Shown: positions 50,801 through 62,226 of the stretch, one piece after another | How the letters are laid out: every line of letters begins with the position of its first letter | Position numbering within the stretch: position 1 is the first letter of the stretch | Origin: Zygaena filipendulae | Lineage: Eukaryota > Arthropoda > Insecta > Lepidoptera > Zygaenidae | Assembly (NCBI GenBank): GCA_907165275.2 | Contig: OU015671.1 | Location: 10,423,501-10,487,500, forward strand | Length of the DNA stretch: 64,000 bases | Direction of reading: 5' to 3' | Made by a program: the position numbers and the translations under genes | The notes under the pieces: model-generated | Told to the model about the DNA's origin: nothing | Database searches by the model: none | What the model saw: the letters and a program-made list of their open reading frames with translations, nothing else

Positions 50801-52394
50801 CCTAGACGCGCGACCCTGTGTCTGCCTATATTCGGTAGAGGTAGTCAACATGGTGGTCTGATGCGATCGATCGACTCCAAAAATCCCTTCTCGAGCTCCC
50901 CCACTATCGACGCGACAATCTACCCGTAGGCAACTCTAGTCCTGCCCTAACGATTATTTCGTCTCTTTGAGATGGCCGGTCGTTCAATCGTCGCTATCGT
51001 AATTAATAAAACCGTGCCCGTCGCGGGCGGCTGCAGTGCGCGCGGAGGGCAAGAGCGTGGTGCAGGTGTGCCGCGAGAGCGCGCCGCTGGCGGGCGTGCT
51101 GCCCGGCTACCTGGCGGCGGACGCGCGGCGCCGGCTGGCCGCGGCCGGCGTGCGGCTGCTGCCCGGCGCCGAGGTGCGCGCCGCGCGGCTCGAGGCCGGC
51201 GCCGTGCGGCTCGAGCTGCGCGGCGGGCCCGAGGCGCGGCTCGACTGCGACCTGGTGGTGGAGTGCGTCGGCAGCGAGCCCGAGGCCGCCGTGGCGGCGG
51301 CGGCCGGCCTCGAGCTGCACCCGGCGCTGGGCGGCGTGGTGGTGAACGCGGAGCTGCAGGCGCGCACCGACGTGTACGCGGCCGGGGACGTGGCCTGCTT
51401 CCACGACGCGGCGCTCGGCCGCCGCCGGCTCGAGCACCACGACCACGCCGTCGTGACGGGCCGCCTCGCCGGGGAGAACATGGCCGCCGTCGCGCCGCCC
51501 AAGGCCTACGCGCACCAGAGCATGTTCTGGAGCGACCTCGGCCCGCAGCTCGGCTACGAGGCACGTAGCCGCCCCGCCCGCCTCGCACCCCCCACCGGGC
51601 GCGCCCTTAACGCTGTGTACTCTTTCAGGCCATAGGCATCATAGACTCGACGCTGCCCACCGTGGGGGTGTTCTCGGCGGACGCGGTGACGGAGGCGACG
51701 GCGGCGGTGGAGGGGGTCGCCACCGCCGGGGCGGGGGCGGGGGCGGGCGCGTCTGCGGAGGCGGCGACGGGGGCGGGAGCGGAGGCGGGAGCGGAGGCGG
51801 AGGCGGACGAGCCGGCGGCGTCGCGGCGCTACGAGCGCGGCGTGGTGTTCTACCTGCGCGAGCGGCGCGTGGTGGGCGTGCTGCTGTGGAACCTGTTCAA
51901 CCGCATGCACGTCGCGCGGCAGGTGCGTGCGGGGCGGGGCGGGGCGGGGCGGGGCGGGGCGGGGCGCGCTGCCCACACTGGGGACTTTATGAATTGATAA
52001 TACACATTCCTTGAACGCCTGTCGAGATAGAATGGATAGCTGCTCTATTCGGATTCGACTCGATTCAAAAATCTAGTTTCGTTTATTCCGAAATCGACTG
52101 ACACAAAAGTAGAATAGACATTTCACTGTTGAACGTAGAAACTGAGCAAAGATTTCCATATGTCGCTGTAGCTAATTCCGAATGTGCACTAGTGAAAAAT
52201 GTTCAAGAATCTAGGGATCAATAATATATAAATAATGACTGTCGAAGCTCACATCGCGCGGTGACCGATGTGCGCGGCCAGGAGCCGTTCCCTCACGCAG
52301 CCGTTCCCTCACGCGCCCGCAGGTGCTGGCGCAGGGCGAGTTCGAGGACCTGTTCGAGGCGGCCAAGCTGTTCGCGCTGCACGAGGACGACTGA
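47878..52394 (+). CDS. AIFM1: Mitochondrial apoptosis-inducing factor 1 (AIFM1)
   Basis: Eight exons (47878-47965, 48098-48135, 49101-49244, 49351-49408, 49769-50452, 51037-51560, 51629-51922, 52323-52394) sum to 1902 nt, 633 aa, all in phase. The N-terminus is presequence-like, then a Pro-rich stretch and an inner-membrane anchor (AAAVALTASIGG + VYFYRK). The FAD/NAD oxidoreductase core follows: YLLVGAGTASFAALRAIRA, PYMRPPLSKELW, FRQWNGK, VAVVGGGLLATELSAAL, VNAELQARTDVYAAGDVACF and LEHHDHAVVTGRLAGENM. The AIF C-terminal domain has HQSMFWSDLGPQLGYEA and VVGVLLWNLFNRM. AIF supports respiratory-chain biogenesis and can trigger caspase-independent death. The intron after 51560 has no usable GT donor and is best read as GC-AG (GAG|GCACGT), since YEA|IGIIDS is conserved. 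An Ala/Gly-rich insert lies in exon 7. The stop is only 4 kb from telomere repeats. Confidence 0.93.
48136..49100. other. AIFM1 intron 2
   Basis: AT-rich intron between GTATCT and TTCTTAAG. No element or gene was recognised. Confidence 0.5.
50530..50905 (+). repeat. Copy of the CTCGAG-satellite element in AIFM1 intron 5
   Basis: GAAATCGGCAGATTATATTT, ACCCACCATATCTCAAACTG and TCAACATGGTG segments match 39225-39545 in the TSC1 intron in the same order, about 80% identical by eye. Confidence 0.65.
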
Positions 52395-52471
52395 GCGCGC
52401 CCGGCGGCGGCGGCCGGCGCCGCTACCGCAACATACCTGACTGTTTGTGTACATATTATGTATCTTACTTT

Positions 52472-52477
52472 AATAAA
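52472..52477 (+). promoter_or_regulatory. AIFM1 poly(A) signal
   Basis: AATAAA lies 78 bases after the AIFM1 stop codon. Confidence 0.7.
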
Positions 52478-52578
52478 ATATTAATATTAGTGATTATTAT
52501 TTATGTTTTATTTATGTATTCGTAACGGGTCCTTGAGTATCGTACCGATCATTCTTTGCGACATTGATATATTTAATA

Positions 52579-52815
52579 CTAGCTGACCCCCGTGGTTTCA
52601 CTCGCGGGAATTTCGGGATCATAAGTGAAAGAATTTTGAAAATCGGTTCAGTAGATCTAGAGTTTTTAACGTCGCTAACCTCCGGAGTTCTCGCGAGAAT
52701 CCCGGGATAAAAAATTACCCAATGTCACTTAGGTTCACTGCAGATTTTAAAATGTGAAAGAATTCTTAAAATCAGTTCAGTAGATCCAGAGAATATCATT
52801 TACAATCTCACAAAC
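52579..52815 (-). mobile_element. Helitron-like element, diverged
   Basis: CTAGCTGACCCCCGTGGTTT start with a duplicated AAATCRGTTCAGTAGATCYAGAG body, as in the long copy at 18915. The far end runs into CAACAACAACAAC. Confidence 0.55.
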
Positions 52816-52829
52816 AACAACAACAACTA

Positions 52830-53215
52830 ATAATTTGCATCAAATCTAAGACTACTGGTCATGATGATGTGAGCAGAATGATGATCTCCCTTTTACTTAA
52901 TTTTATTCTCCCTGTGGTTACTCACATAATAAATTTTTCGATTACATCTGGTGAATTTCCTGAGTTATGGCTCAGAGCTTTTGTAATTCTTCTTCCAAAA
53001 GTCTCCAACCCCTCATTACCGAAGCACTACCGTCCTATATCTATACTCCCATTCCTTTCTAAAATCCTTGAGGCTGTGGTCCACCAACAACTTCCAGTTT
53101 TATTTCAAATTTCCACATCCTCAGTCCCGTTCAATCCGGCTTCCGACCAGGCCACAACACCACTACTGCCCTGTTAAAAATCACCGAAGATATTAGGGAT
53201 GGCATGGAACCGTAG
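52830..53215 (+). pseudogene. LINE reverse-transcriptase fragment
   Basis: KTTGHDDVSRMM, FPELWLRAFVILLPKVSNP and HYRPISILPFLSKILEAVVH are motifs of the N-terminal RT fingers of non-LTR elements. The frame breaks after VLFQIS (FNPASDQATT should read as the QxGFRPGH block in another frame). The catalytic region is absent, so this is a dead fragment. Confidence 0.8.
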
Positions 53216-53374
53216 ATGGAGAATGAATAGATAAGGCGATTTCCTTCTCTTTCTAATAATAAGCGAGACAGTGTTATGGCTAAGTTCTTAAGAGTGAAAG
53301 AGATTTCCAATTATCTTTTGTCCTTATCTAGCGTATAGGTTTTTTTTTTTTTTTTTAACCAATAGATAGAGTGA

Positions 53375-53464
53375 TTCATGAGGAAGGTTTGTAACTATAT
53401 TTTATCCTGGAATTCCTGCGGGAACTCCGAAATTACCACGGGTGAAACCGCGCGGGTCAGCTAG
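53375..53464 (+). mobile_element. Helitron-like 3' end fragment
   Basis: CCTGGAATTCCTGCGGGAAC and GTGAAACCGCGCGGGTCAGCTAG. Only the last 90 bases of the family remain. Confidence 0.6.
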
Positions 53465-53646
53465 TATATTATAAATCCCCTCGACACCATCAGGCATCGA
53501 TGATTTATAGTTTATATACAAAACAACCTATCCTTTAAAACTCCATTTTACTTCCTATAGCTTTTTCATCACCAAACAAGCTAAAACTCCTTGGAAATTG
53601 GGAATAAGTTATTTAGTGGCAATACTGGTAGTTTACATGTGTGCAT

Positions 53647-56431
<2,785 letters not shown>

Positions 56432-56433
56432 CG

Positions 56434-56550
56434 TTTGGACGAGTTAGGTTTGGACGAGTTAGGTTTGGACGAGTTAGGTTTGGACGAGTTAGGTTTGGAC
56501 GAGTTAGGTTTGGACGAGTTAGGTTTGGTTAGGTTAGGTTAGGTTAGGTT
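56434..56550 (+). repeat. Start of the telomere array: degenerate 15-mers then TTAGG
   Basis: Six perfect copies of TTTGGACGAGTTAGG (56434-56523), then TTTGG, four TTAGG and TT. All stay in one 5-base register, so each 15-mer reads as three telomere-like pentamers: TTTGG, ACGAG, TTAGG. Confidence 0.95.
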
Positions 56551-57390
56551 CCCCCCCGAATTGGGTCCCCGCCTTGTCGTGGCGGGGGGGCTCTAGTAAC
56601 CGTGGACTCGTCACCCACGGTGAAGCTAAGAGGGACCCAGAGGCGGGCCGGAATGCCGGGTGCGGCGCTGATCTGGGGGACGGCGCTGCGCCCGACATGA
56701 GGCACCGGACGGGGCCGTCTCACCCACTTGCAGGCGGCAAGCACGGGGTCGAGGCGGCCCATGTAGGTGGCGCTGTCGTCCTCCGGGGCGGCGGCGCCAC
56801 TGAGGCGGGCTGCGGTGGCTCGGGGAGCACCGCGGCTGAGGGTTAGAGGCCGTGGAGACGTTTTCCTCTGCGGCCTCGACGGGGCCGCCCCGGTGATTGG
56901 CGGCGTGGAGGGGCTGCGGGGGGAGGGGAGTGCTGGCGCGGAGCTAGTCGGCCCTCCTCACCCTCTGCGGCCGTCGTGGTGGGCGGCGGGGCCACTGACC
57001 CGACCCGTCGCAGGGGGCCTTGGGCGCCGGTCATGGGCCCGACCGGCGTCCTTTGCACAAGGTCCCCGAGAGGGAGGAGGACGGCGATGCGTCGCGTGTT
57101 CCGGCGCATCGTCGTCATTCTGAGGGGCACTCGTGCCCCTCGAGGAGGAGCCCGGCAACGGGCTGGCGCCGTCGGGGCTGCGGAGCATGCGAAAGCGATT
57201 CCCGTGGCCCCGGCGCTAGGCGCGGAGGAGGAACACCCCAGGGTTTTTAGTGGGTAGCATTCCCGCCCTTCTCAGGGCGGGTTGCCCTTATCAGGGCAGA
57301 GTCCCACATAACCATCGCCCCGGCCCGGGGGCGGTGGTATGCATAAAGCATTTTCCCTGGGTCAAAAAAAAAAAAAAAAAAAAAAAAAAA
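56551..57390 (+). mobile_element. Short telomere-specific retroposon, copy 1
   Basis: 840 bp from CCCCCCCGAATTGGGTCCCC to TTTTCCCTGGGTC followed by A27, inserted between ...TTAGGTT and GGTTAGG. The 5' head (GGGTCCCCGCCTTGTCGTGG, then GTGAAGCTAAGAGGGACCC) is shared with the longer LINE at 62227. The 3' part has stem-forming CCCGCCC...GGGCGGG and GCCCTT...AGGGC pairs. No RT, endonuclease or convincing gag frame is present. It is probably a non-autonomous relative of SART-type elements. Confidence 0.8.
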
Positions 57391-57414
57391 GGTTAGGTTA
57401 GGTTAGGTTAGGTT
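57391..57414 (+). repeat. TTAGG telomere repeats
   Basis: GG, four TTAGG units and TT separate the first two retroposons. Confidence 0.97.
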
Positions 57415-58227
57415 CCCCCCCGAATTGGGTCCCCGCCTTGTCGTGGCGGGGGGGCTCTAGTAGCCGTGGACTCGTCACCCACGGTGAAGCTAAGAGGGAC
57501 CCAGAGGCGGGCCGGAATGCCGGGTGCGGCGCTGATCTGGGGGACGGCGCTGCGCCCGACATGAGGCACCGGACGAGGCCGTCTCACCCACTTGCAGGCG
57601 GCAAGCACGGGGTCGAGGCGGCCCATGTAGGTGGCGCTGTCGTCCTCCGGGGCGGCGGTGCCACTGAGGCGGGCTGCGGTGGCTCGGGGAGCACCGCGGC
57701 TGAGGGTTAGAGGCCGTGGAGACGTTTTTCCTCTGCGGCCTCGACGGGGCCGCCCCGGTGATTGGCGGCGTGGAGGGGCTGCGGGGGGAGGGGAGTGCTG
57801 GCGCGGAGCTAGTCGGCCCTCCTCACCCTCTGCGGCCGTCGTGGTGGGCGGCGGGGCCACTGACCCGACCCGTCGCAGGGGGCCTTGGGCGCCGGTCATG
57901 GGCCCGACCGGCGTCCTTTGCACAAGGTCCCCGAGAGGGAGGAGGACGGCGGTGCGTCGCGTGTTCCGGCGCATCGTCGTCATTCTGAGGGGCACTTGTG
58001 CCCCTCGAGGAGGAGCCCGGCAACGGGCTGGCGCCGTCGGGGCTGCGGAGCATGCGAAAGCGATTCCCGTGGCCCCGGCAACAGGCGCGGAGGAGGAACA
58101 CCCCAGGGTTTTTAGTGGGTAGCATTCCCGCCCTTCTCAGGGCGGGTTGCCCTTTTCAGGGCAGAGTCCCACATAACCATCGCCCCGGCCCGGGGGCGTT
58201 GGTATGCATAAAGCATTTTCCCTGGGT

Positions 58228-58273
<46 letters not shown>
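57415..58273 (+). mobile_element. Short telomere-specific retroposon, copy 2
   Basis: 859 bp and nearly identical to copy 1 (a handful of substitutions, e.g. GGCAACAGGCG for GGCGCTAGGCG), ending in A45. Same TT|GG target junctions. The high identity indicates recent insertion or duplication within the telomere. Confidence 0.85.
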
Positions 58274-58275
<2 letters not shown>

Positions 58276-58352
58276 TTAGGTTAGGTTAGGTTAGGTTAGG
58301 TTAGGTTAGGTTAGGTTAGGTTAGGTTAGGTTAGGTTAGGTTAGGTTAGGTT
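58274..58352 (+). repeat. TTAGG telomere repeats
   Basis: GG, fifteen perfect TTAGG units and TT. Confidence 0.98.
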
Positions 58353-59800
58353 CCCCCCCGAATTGGGTTCCCGCCTTGTCGTGGCGGGGGGGCTTAGTAG
58401 CCGTGGGTACTGTCCACCCACGGTGAAGCCAAGAGGAACCCTGAGGCGGGCCGGAATGCCGGTGAGTGCGGCGCTGAGAAGGGCCAGCGCTGCGCCCGAC
58501 ATGAGGCACCGAGACGGGTAGGTTGCGCCTCTCGGGCGCTTTGGCGTGGGGGCGCGACTGAGGCGGGTCGCGGCGTAAAAACCGTGGCCGGGAGAGGGGA
58601 CGGTAGGTTGCGCCTCTCGGGCGCTTTGGCGTGGGGGTGCAACTGAGGTGGGCCGCGGCGTAAAAAACCGTGGCCGGGAGAGGGGAGCGTAGGCCGTGCC
58701 TCTCGGGCGCTTTGGCGTGGGGGCGCGGCTGAGGCGGGTCGCGGCGTAAAAACCGTGGCCGGGAGAAGGGCCGGAACGTTCGGGTGCGGCGCCGTCGATT
58801 TCATCCGACGCCGCGCCCGGCATGCGGCACCGGGACGGGTAGGCCGTGCCTCTCGGGCGCTTTGGCGTGGGGGCGCGGCTGAGGCGGGTCGCGGCGTAAA
58901 AACCGTGGCCGGGAGAAGGGCCGGAATGCTCGGGTGCGGCGCCGTCGATTTCATCCGACGCCGCGCCCGGCATGCGGCACCGGGACGGGTAGGCCGTGCC
59001 TCTCGGGCGCTTTGGCGTGGGGGCGCGGCTGAGGCGGGTCGCGGCGTAAAAACCGTGGCCGGGAGAAGGGCCGGAATGTTCGGGTGCGGCGCCGTCGATT
59101 TCATCCGACGCCGCGCCCGGCATGAGGCACCGGGAGGGGGCCGTCTCACCCACTTGCAGGCAGCAAGCACGTGGTCGAGGCGGCCCATGTAGGTGGCGCT
59201 GTCGTCCTCCGGGGCGGCGGCGCCACTGAGGCGGGCCGCGGTGGCTCGGGGAGCACCGCGGCTGAGTGTTAGAGGCCGTGGAGATGCTTTTCCTCTGCGG
59301 CCTCGACGGGGCCGCCCCGGTGATTGGCGGCGTGGAGGGGCTGCGGGGGGAGGGGAGTGCTGGCGCGGAGCTAGTCGGCCCTCCTCACCCCCTGCGGCCG
59401 TCGTGGTGGGCGGCGGGGCCACTTACCTGACCCGTCGCAGGGGGCCTTGGGCGCCGGTCATGGGCCCGGCCGGCGTCCTTTGCACAAGGTCCCCGAGAGA
59501 GGGAGGAGGGCGGCGGTGCGCCGCGTGTTCCGGCGCATCGTCGTCATTCTGAGGGGCACTCGTGCCCCTCGAGGAGGAGCCCGGAGACGGGCTGGCGCCG
59601 TCGGGGCTGCGGAGCATGCGAAAGCGATTCCCGCGGCCCCGGCAACAGGCGCGGAGGAGGAACACCCCAGGGTTTTTAGTGGGTAGCATTCCCGCCCTTC
59701 TCAGGGCGGGTTGCCCTTTTCAGGGCAGAGTCCCACATAACCATCGCCCCGGCCCGGGGGCGGTGGTATGCATAAAGCATTTTCCCTGGGTCAAAAAAAA
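58353..59800 (+). mobile_element. Short telomere-specific retroposon, copy 3, with internal tandem repeats
   Basis: 1448 bp with the same head and tail as copies 1 and 2 and an A8 tail. It carries a roughly 600-bp internal expansion (58511-59125): five units around CTCTCGGGCGCTTTGGCGTG, at 58530, 58613, 58699, 58849 and 58999. The last units have an exact 150-bp period. The long open frames on the minus strand follow from the repeat period being divisible by three. Confidence 0.85.
58511..59125 (+). repeat. Tandem repeats inside retroposon copy 3
   Basis: Three units of about 83-86 bp are followed by 150-bp units that add a CCGGAATG...CATGCGGCACCGGGACGGG segment derived from the element's own 5' region. 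Confidence 0.9.
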
Positions 59801-59869
59801 GGTTAGGTTAGGTTAGGTTAGGTTAGGTTAGGTTAGGTTAGGTTAGGTTAGGTTAGGTTAGGTTAGGTT

Positions 59870-59872
<3 letters not shown>
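59801..59872 (+). repeat. TTAGG telomere repeats
   Basis: GG and fourteen TTAGG units, ending in the T run that is the poly(A) tail of the minus-strand element. Confidence 0.97.
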
Positions 59873-59933
<61 letters not shown>

Positions 59934-60289
59934 CCTAGCCCTTTGACATTATCAAAGCCCTTATCTACTACACACATTCATTCCAGTTCTCGCAATTGCT
60001 ACTTCTCGTACGTTCATTCTGCATACTTATTTCTTCTTTCATCCTTCTTATCTTTTATTCCTACTTGGTGGGTTACCAAGCTATCTCTATTCTATCTCTA
60101 TCTACATCTTACTCTATTTTACACGGGGATGGGTCGGGGTTTCTGTTTATTTTATTTATCCACTTTATTTTAAAAGTATTGTCCTTATATTACATTTTAT
60201 GCTACTTTCTTAAAAAATTATCTAGTACATTATATCTTACTTAGTTTATTATCATATTTTTTATTTAAACAGGGTTTAATCTTATGAGC

Positions 60290-60535
60290 GGCGCACGCCG
60301 CGGGCAGCATCCGCCGCGGGTGACACCCGCCGCGGGCGACACCGGCCGCGGGTGACATCCGCCGCGGCGACATCCGCCGCGGGTGACACCCGCCGCGGGT
60401 GACACCCGCCGCGGCGACATCCGCCGCGGTGACATCCGCCGCGGGCGACACCCGCCGCGGGCGACATCCGCCGCGGGTGACACCCGCCGCGGGTGACGCC
60501 CGCCGCGGGCGACACCCACCGCGAGCGACATAGTC
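60290..60535. repeat. GC-rich minisatellite in the LINE 3' UTR
   Basis: About sixteen units of 12-15 bases, CGCCGCGGGTGACAC and variants, each carrying a self-complementary CCGCGG. It stands out in the otherwise AT-rich 3' UTR. Confidence 0.9.
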
Positions 60536-60809
60536 TATTTATTACATTCTCTTATTATATCTACCTTAGTTTATTTCATCTCAACTTCCTTATTTATTAT
60601 CTATTACATTATCTTTTCTTATATTTTAATTAGTTTATTACTAACTATACAGTACTTTTCTTATATTAAACACAAGCAACTCCCTTTTATCAAGAAAAAA
60701 TTTTTACAACTTCCTATTATCTACTTACATTCTTATCCTATATTTGTTTAACTGTCTATACTGTTTATGATATCTTTTATATATATCAATATATAGTATA
60801 TCATAATAA

Positions 60810-62167
60810 TTATACTGTTTTATTCCTTTTGTTTACTTTTTTAACGATTTGGCAACAATAATCAAGGAATTTATCCCTGTTTTTACCCCTTAGAATGCCT
60901 GGGACACTGTCCGCCACGATCCTTTCGCCCACCTCCATCTCCGCTTTATAGCGGTCCAAGATGAAGGCGGGACAATCGAAGAGGACGTGAGGGACAGTCT
61001 CCCACACATCGGGGTCACAGATACACGATGGGCTCTCCTTACACTTGAAGCGATTCAAGTATTCGGAGAACCCACCGTGTCCCGTCATCGCCTGAGTGGT
61101 GAAATTGCTGTGCTCTATCTTCCTCACAATACTGTACGCGGCAACCGCATCGGGGAAAAATATTTTAGTGACTGCCGCGGTATCCCCAGAGATGTATCTC
61201 CGGTTCCACTCGGCAAGCGACTCCGTTCGGAGTATTCGCTTGACGAATGAGACCGGACACACATCATAGTCTGGTCGCTTTTTAGACCCGAGGGCGGCCT
61301 CCTTGGCGAGCGCGTCGGCTCTCTCGTTTCCCTCCAATCCTGCGTGGGCTTTAATCCAGAATAAGGAGACACTCTTATTCTGGATGTGGCAGTGAGCTAT
61401 GGTGTCTCTTGTTTCCACAGCCAGGGGATGGAGGCAAGCGGGATTCGACACGGTCTGGAGAGCCGCCATCGAGTCACTATATATTGCGTAGGACATGTCT
61501 CCGCCACCCAGGGCCACCCTAGCCGCTCTGCATATAGCCAAGAGCTCGGCCTGGTAGACGGTACAATACGATGGTAGAGCAAGCTTGATGGCACGGGTTT
61601 CGGTTTCTCTATTCCATAAAGATAGAGCTGCGCCGACCCTGCCATCAATCTTGCTCCCATCTGTAAAGATACGGACATTAAAGTCACTATGACTGAGGTA
61701 AAGTTCCTCGTCTACCAGGTTTTTGAACTCAAGTCTGATACGCTTCGCGGGATGAGGGACCCCGAGCGCCGAAGACATGACCTCGACCTCCCTGTCACCT
61801 AGCACTGCCTGGGGCACCCCCCTCTTAGCTTCGTACAGTAGAGCTGCTTCTCGCACGCGGAGGTCGAGGGGAAGTATCCCAGACAGCACCAGCGCCGAGT
61901 GCAGCGAGACGGTCCGATAAGCCCGGCAGAGTTTCTGCGCGAACCCGCGTTGCACGCTTGCAAGGTATTTGCGTGCTCCCAGTTTATTGACTGCCGGTGC
62001 CCAAGCACTTGCCGCGTACAGTATTATGGGCTCTACCGCTGCCGTGTAAATAACCCTAGTGACCTCAGGGTTTAATCCCCAGCTGACCTTCGCCGCCCTA
62101 GCCAACTGCCTATAGATGTTTATTGCTTTTTTACAGACTTGCGCTACATGTGCATTGAATGTCAAGT
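60810..62167 (-). CDS. Telomeric LINE ORF2 C-terminal part: RT end, RNase H, zinc knuckle
   Basis: 452 codons open from the truncation point to a TAG at 60810-60812, with no break. The first 120 residues (WGLNPEVTRVIYTAAVEPII, LYAASAW) are the thumb/connection region of R1-clade reverse transcriptases. The middle has RNase H signatures in order: FTDGSKIDG, YQAELLAICRA, YSDSMAAL and HAGLEGNERADALAK. The tail has a C-x-C-x9-H-x4-C knuckle (CICDPDVWETVPHVLFDC). The family copies itself into TTAGG repeats by target-primed reverse transcription. The catalytic RT core and endonuclease are missing, so this copy is inactive although the remaining frame is intact, which suggests a young insertion. Confidence 0.87.
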
Positions 62168-62226
62168 GGTTAGGTTAGGTTAGGTTAGGTTAGGTTAGGT
62201 TAGGTTAGGTTAGGTTAGGTTAGGTT
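62168..62226 (+). repeat. TTAGG telomere repeats
   Basis: GG, eleven TTAGG units and TT between the minus-strand LINE and the last plus-strand LINE. Confidence 0.98.

Larger units (their letters stand above)
59873..62167 (-). mobile_element. TRAS-type telomeric LINE, 5'-truncated, minus strand
   Basis: A 2.3-kb element with a poly(A) tail of 58 (T run 59873-59930), an AT-rich 3' UTR and the C-terminal part of ORF2. It is cut off at 62167, where the open frame runs directly into telomere repeats. TTAGG arrays flank both sides. Its orientation is opposite to the short retroposons, as known for TRAS versus SART families in silkmoth. Confidence 0.85.

Noticed and set aside
58341..59422. Minus-strand frames of 270 and 342 codons with internal protein repeats
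   Set aside because: The repeat period of 150 bp is divisible by three and GC-rich, so open frames are expected; no known domain was seen.
60290..60535. CRISPR-like array of short repeats
   Set aside because: Units are contiguous with no unique spacers, and the setting is a eukaryotic LINE 3' UTR.
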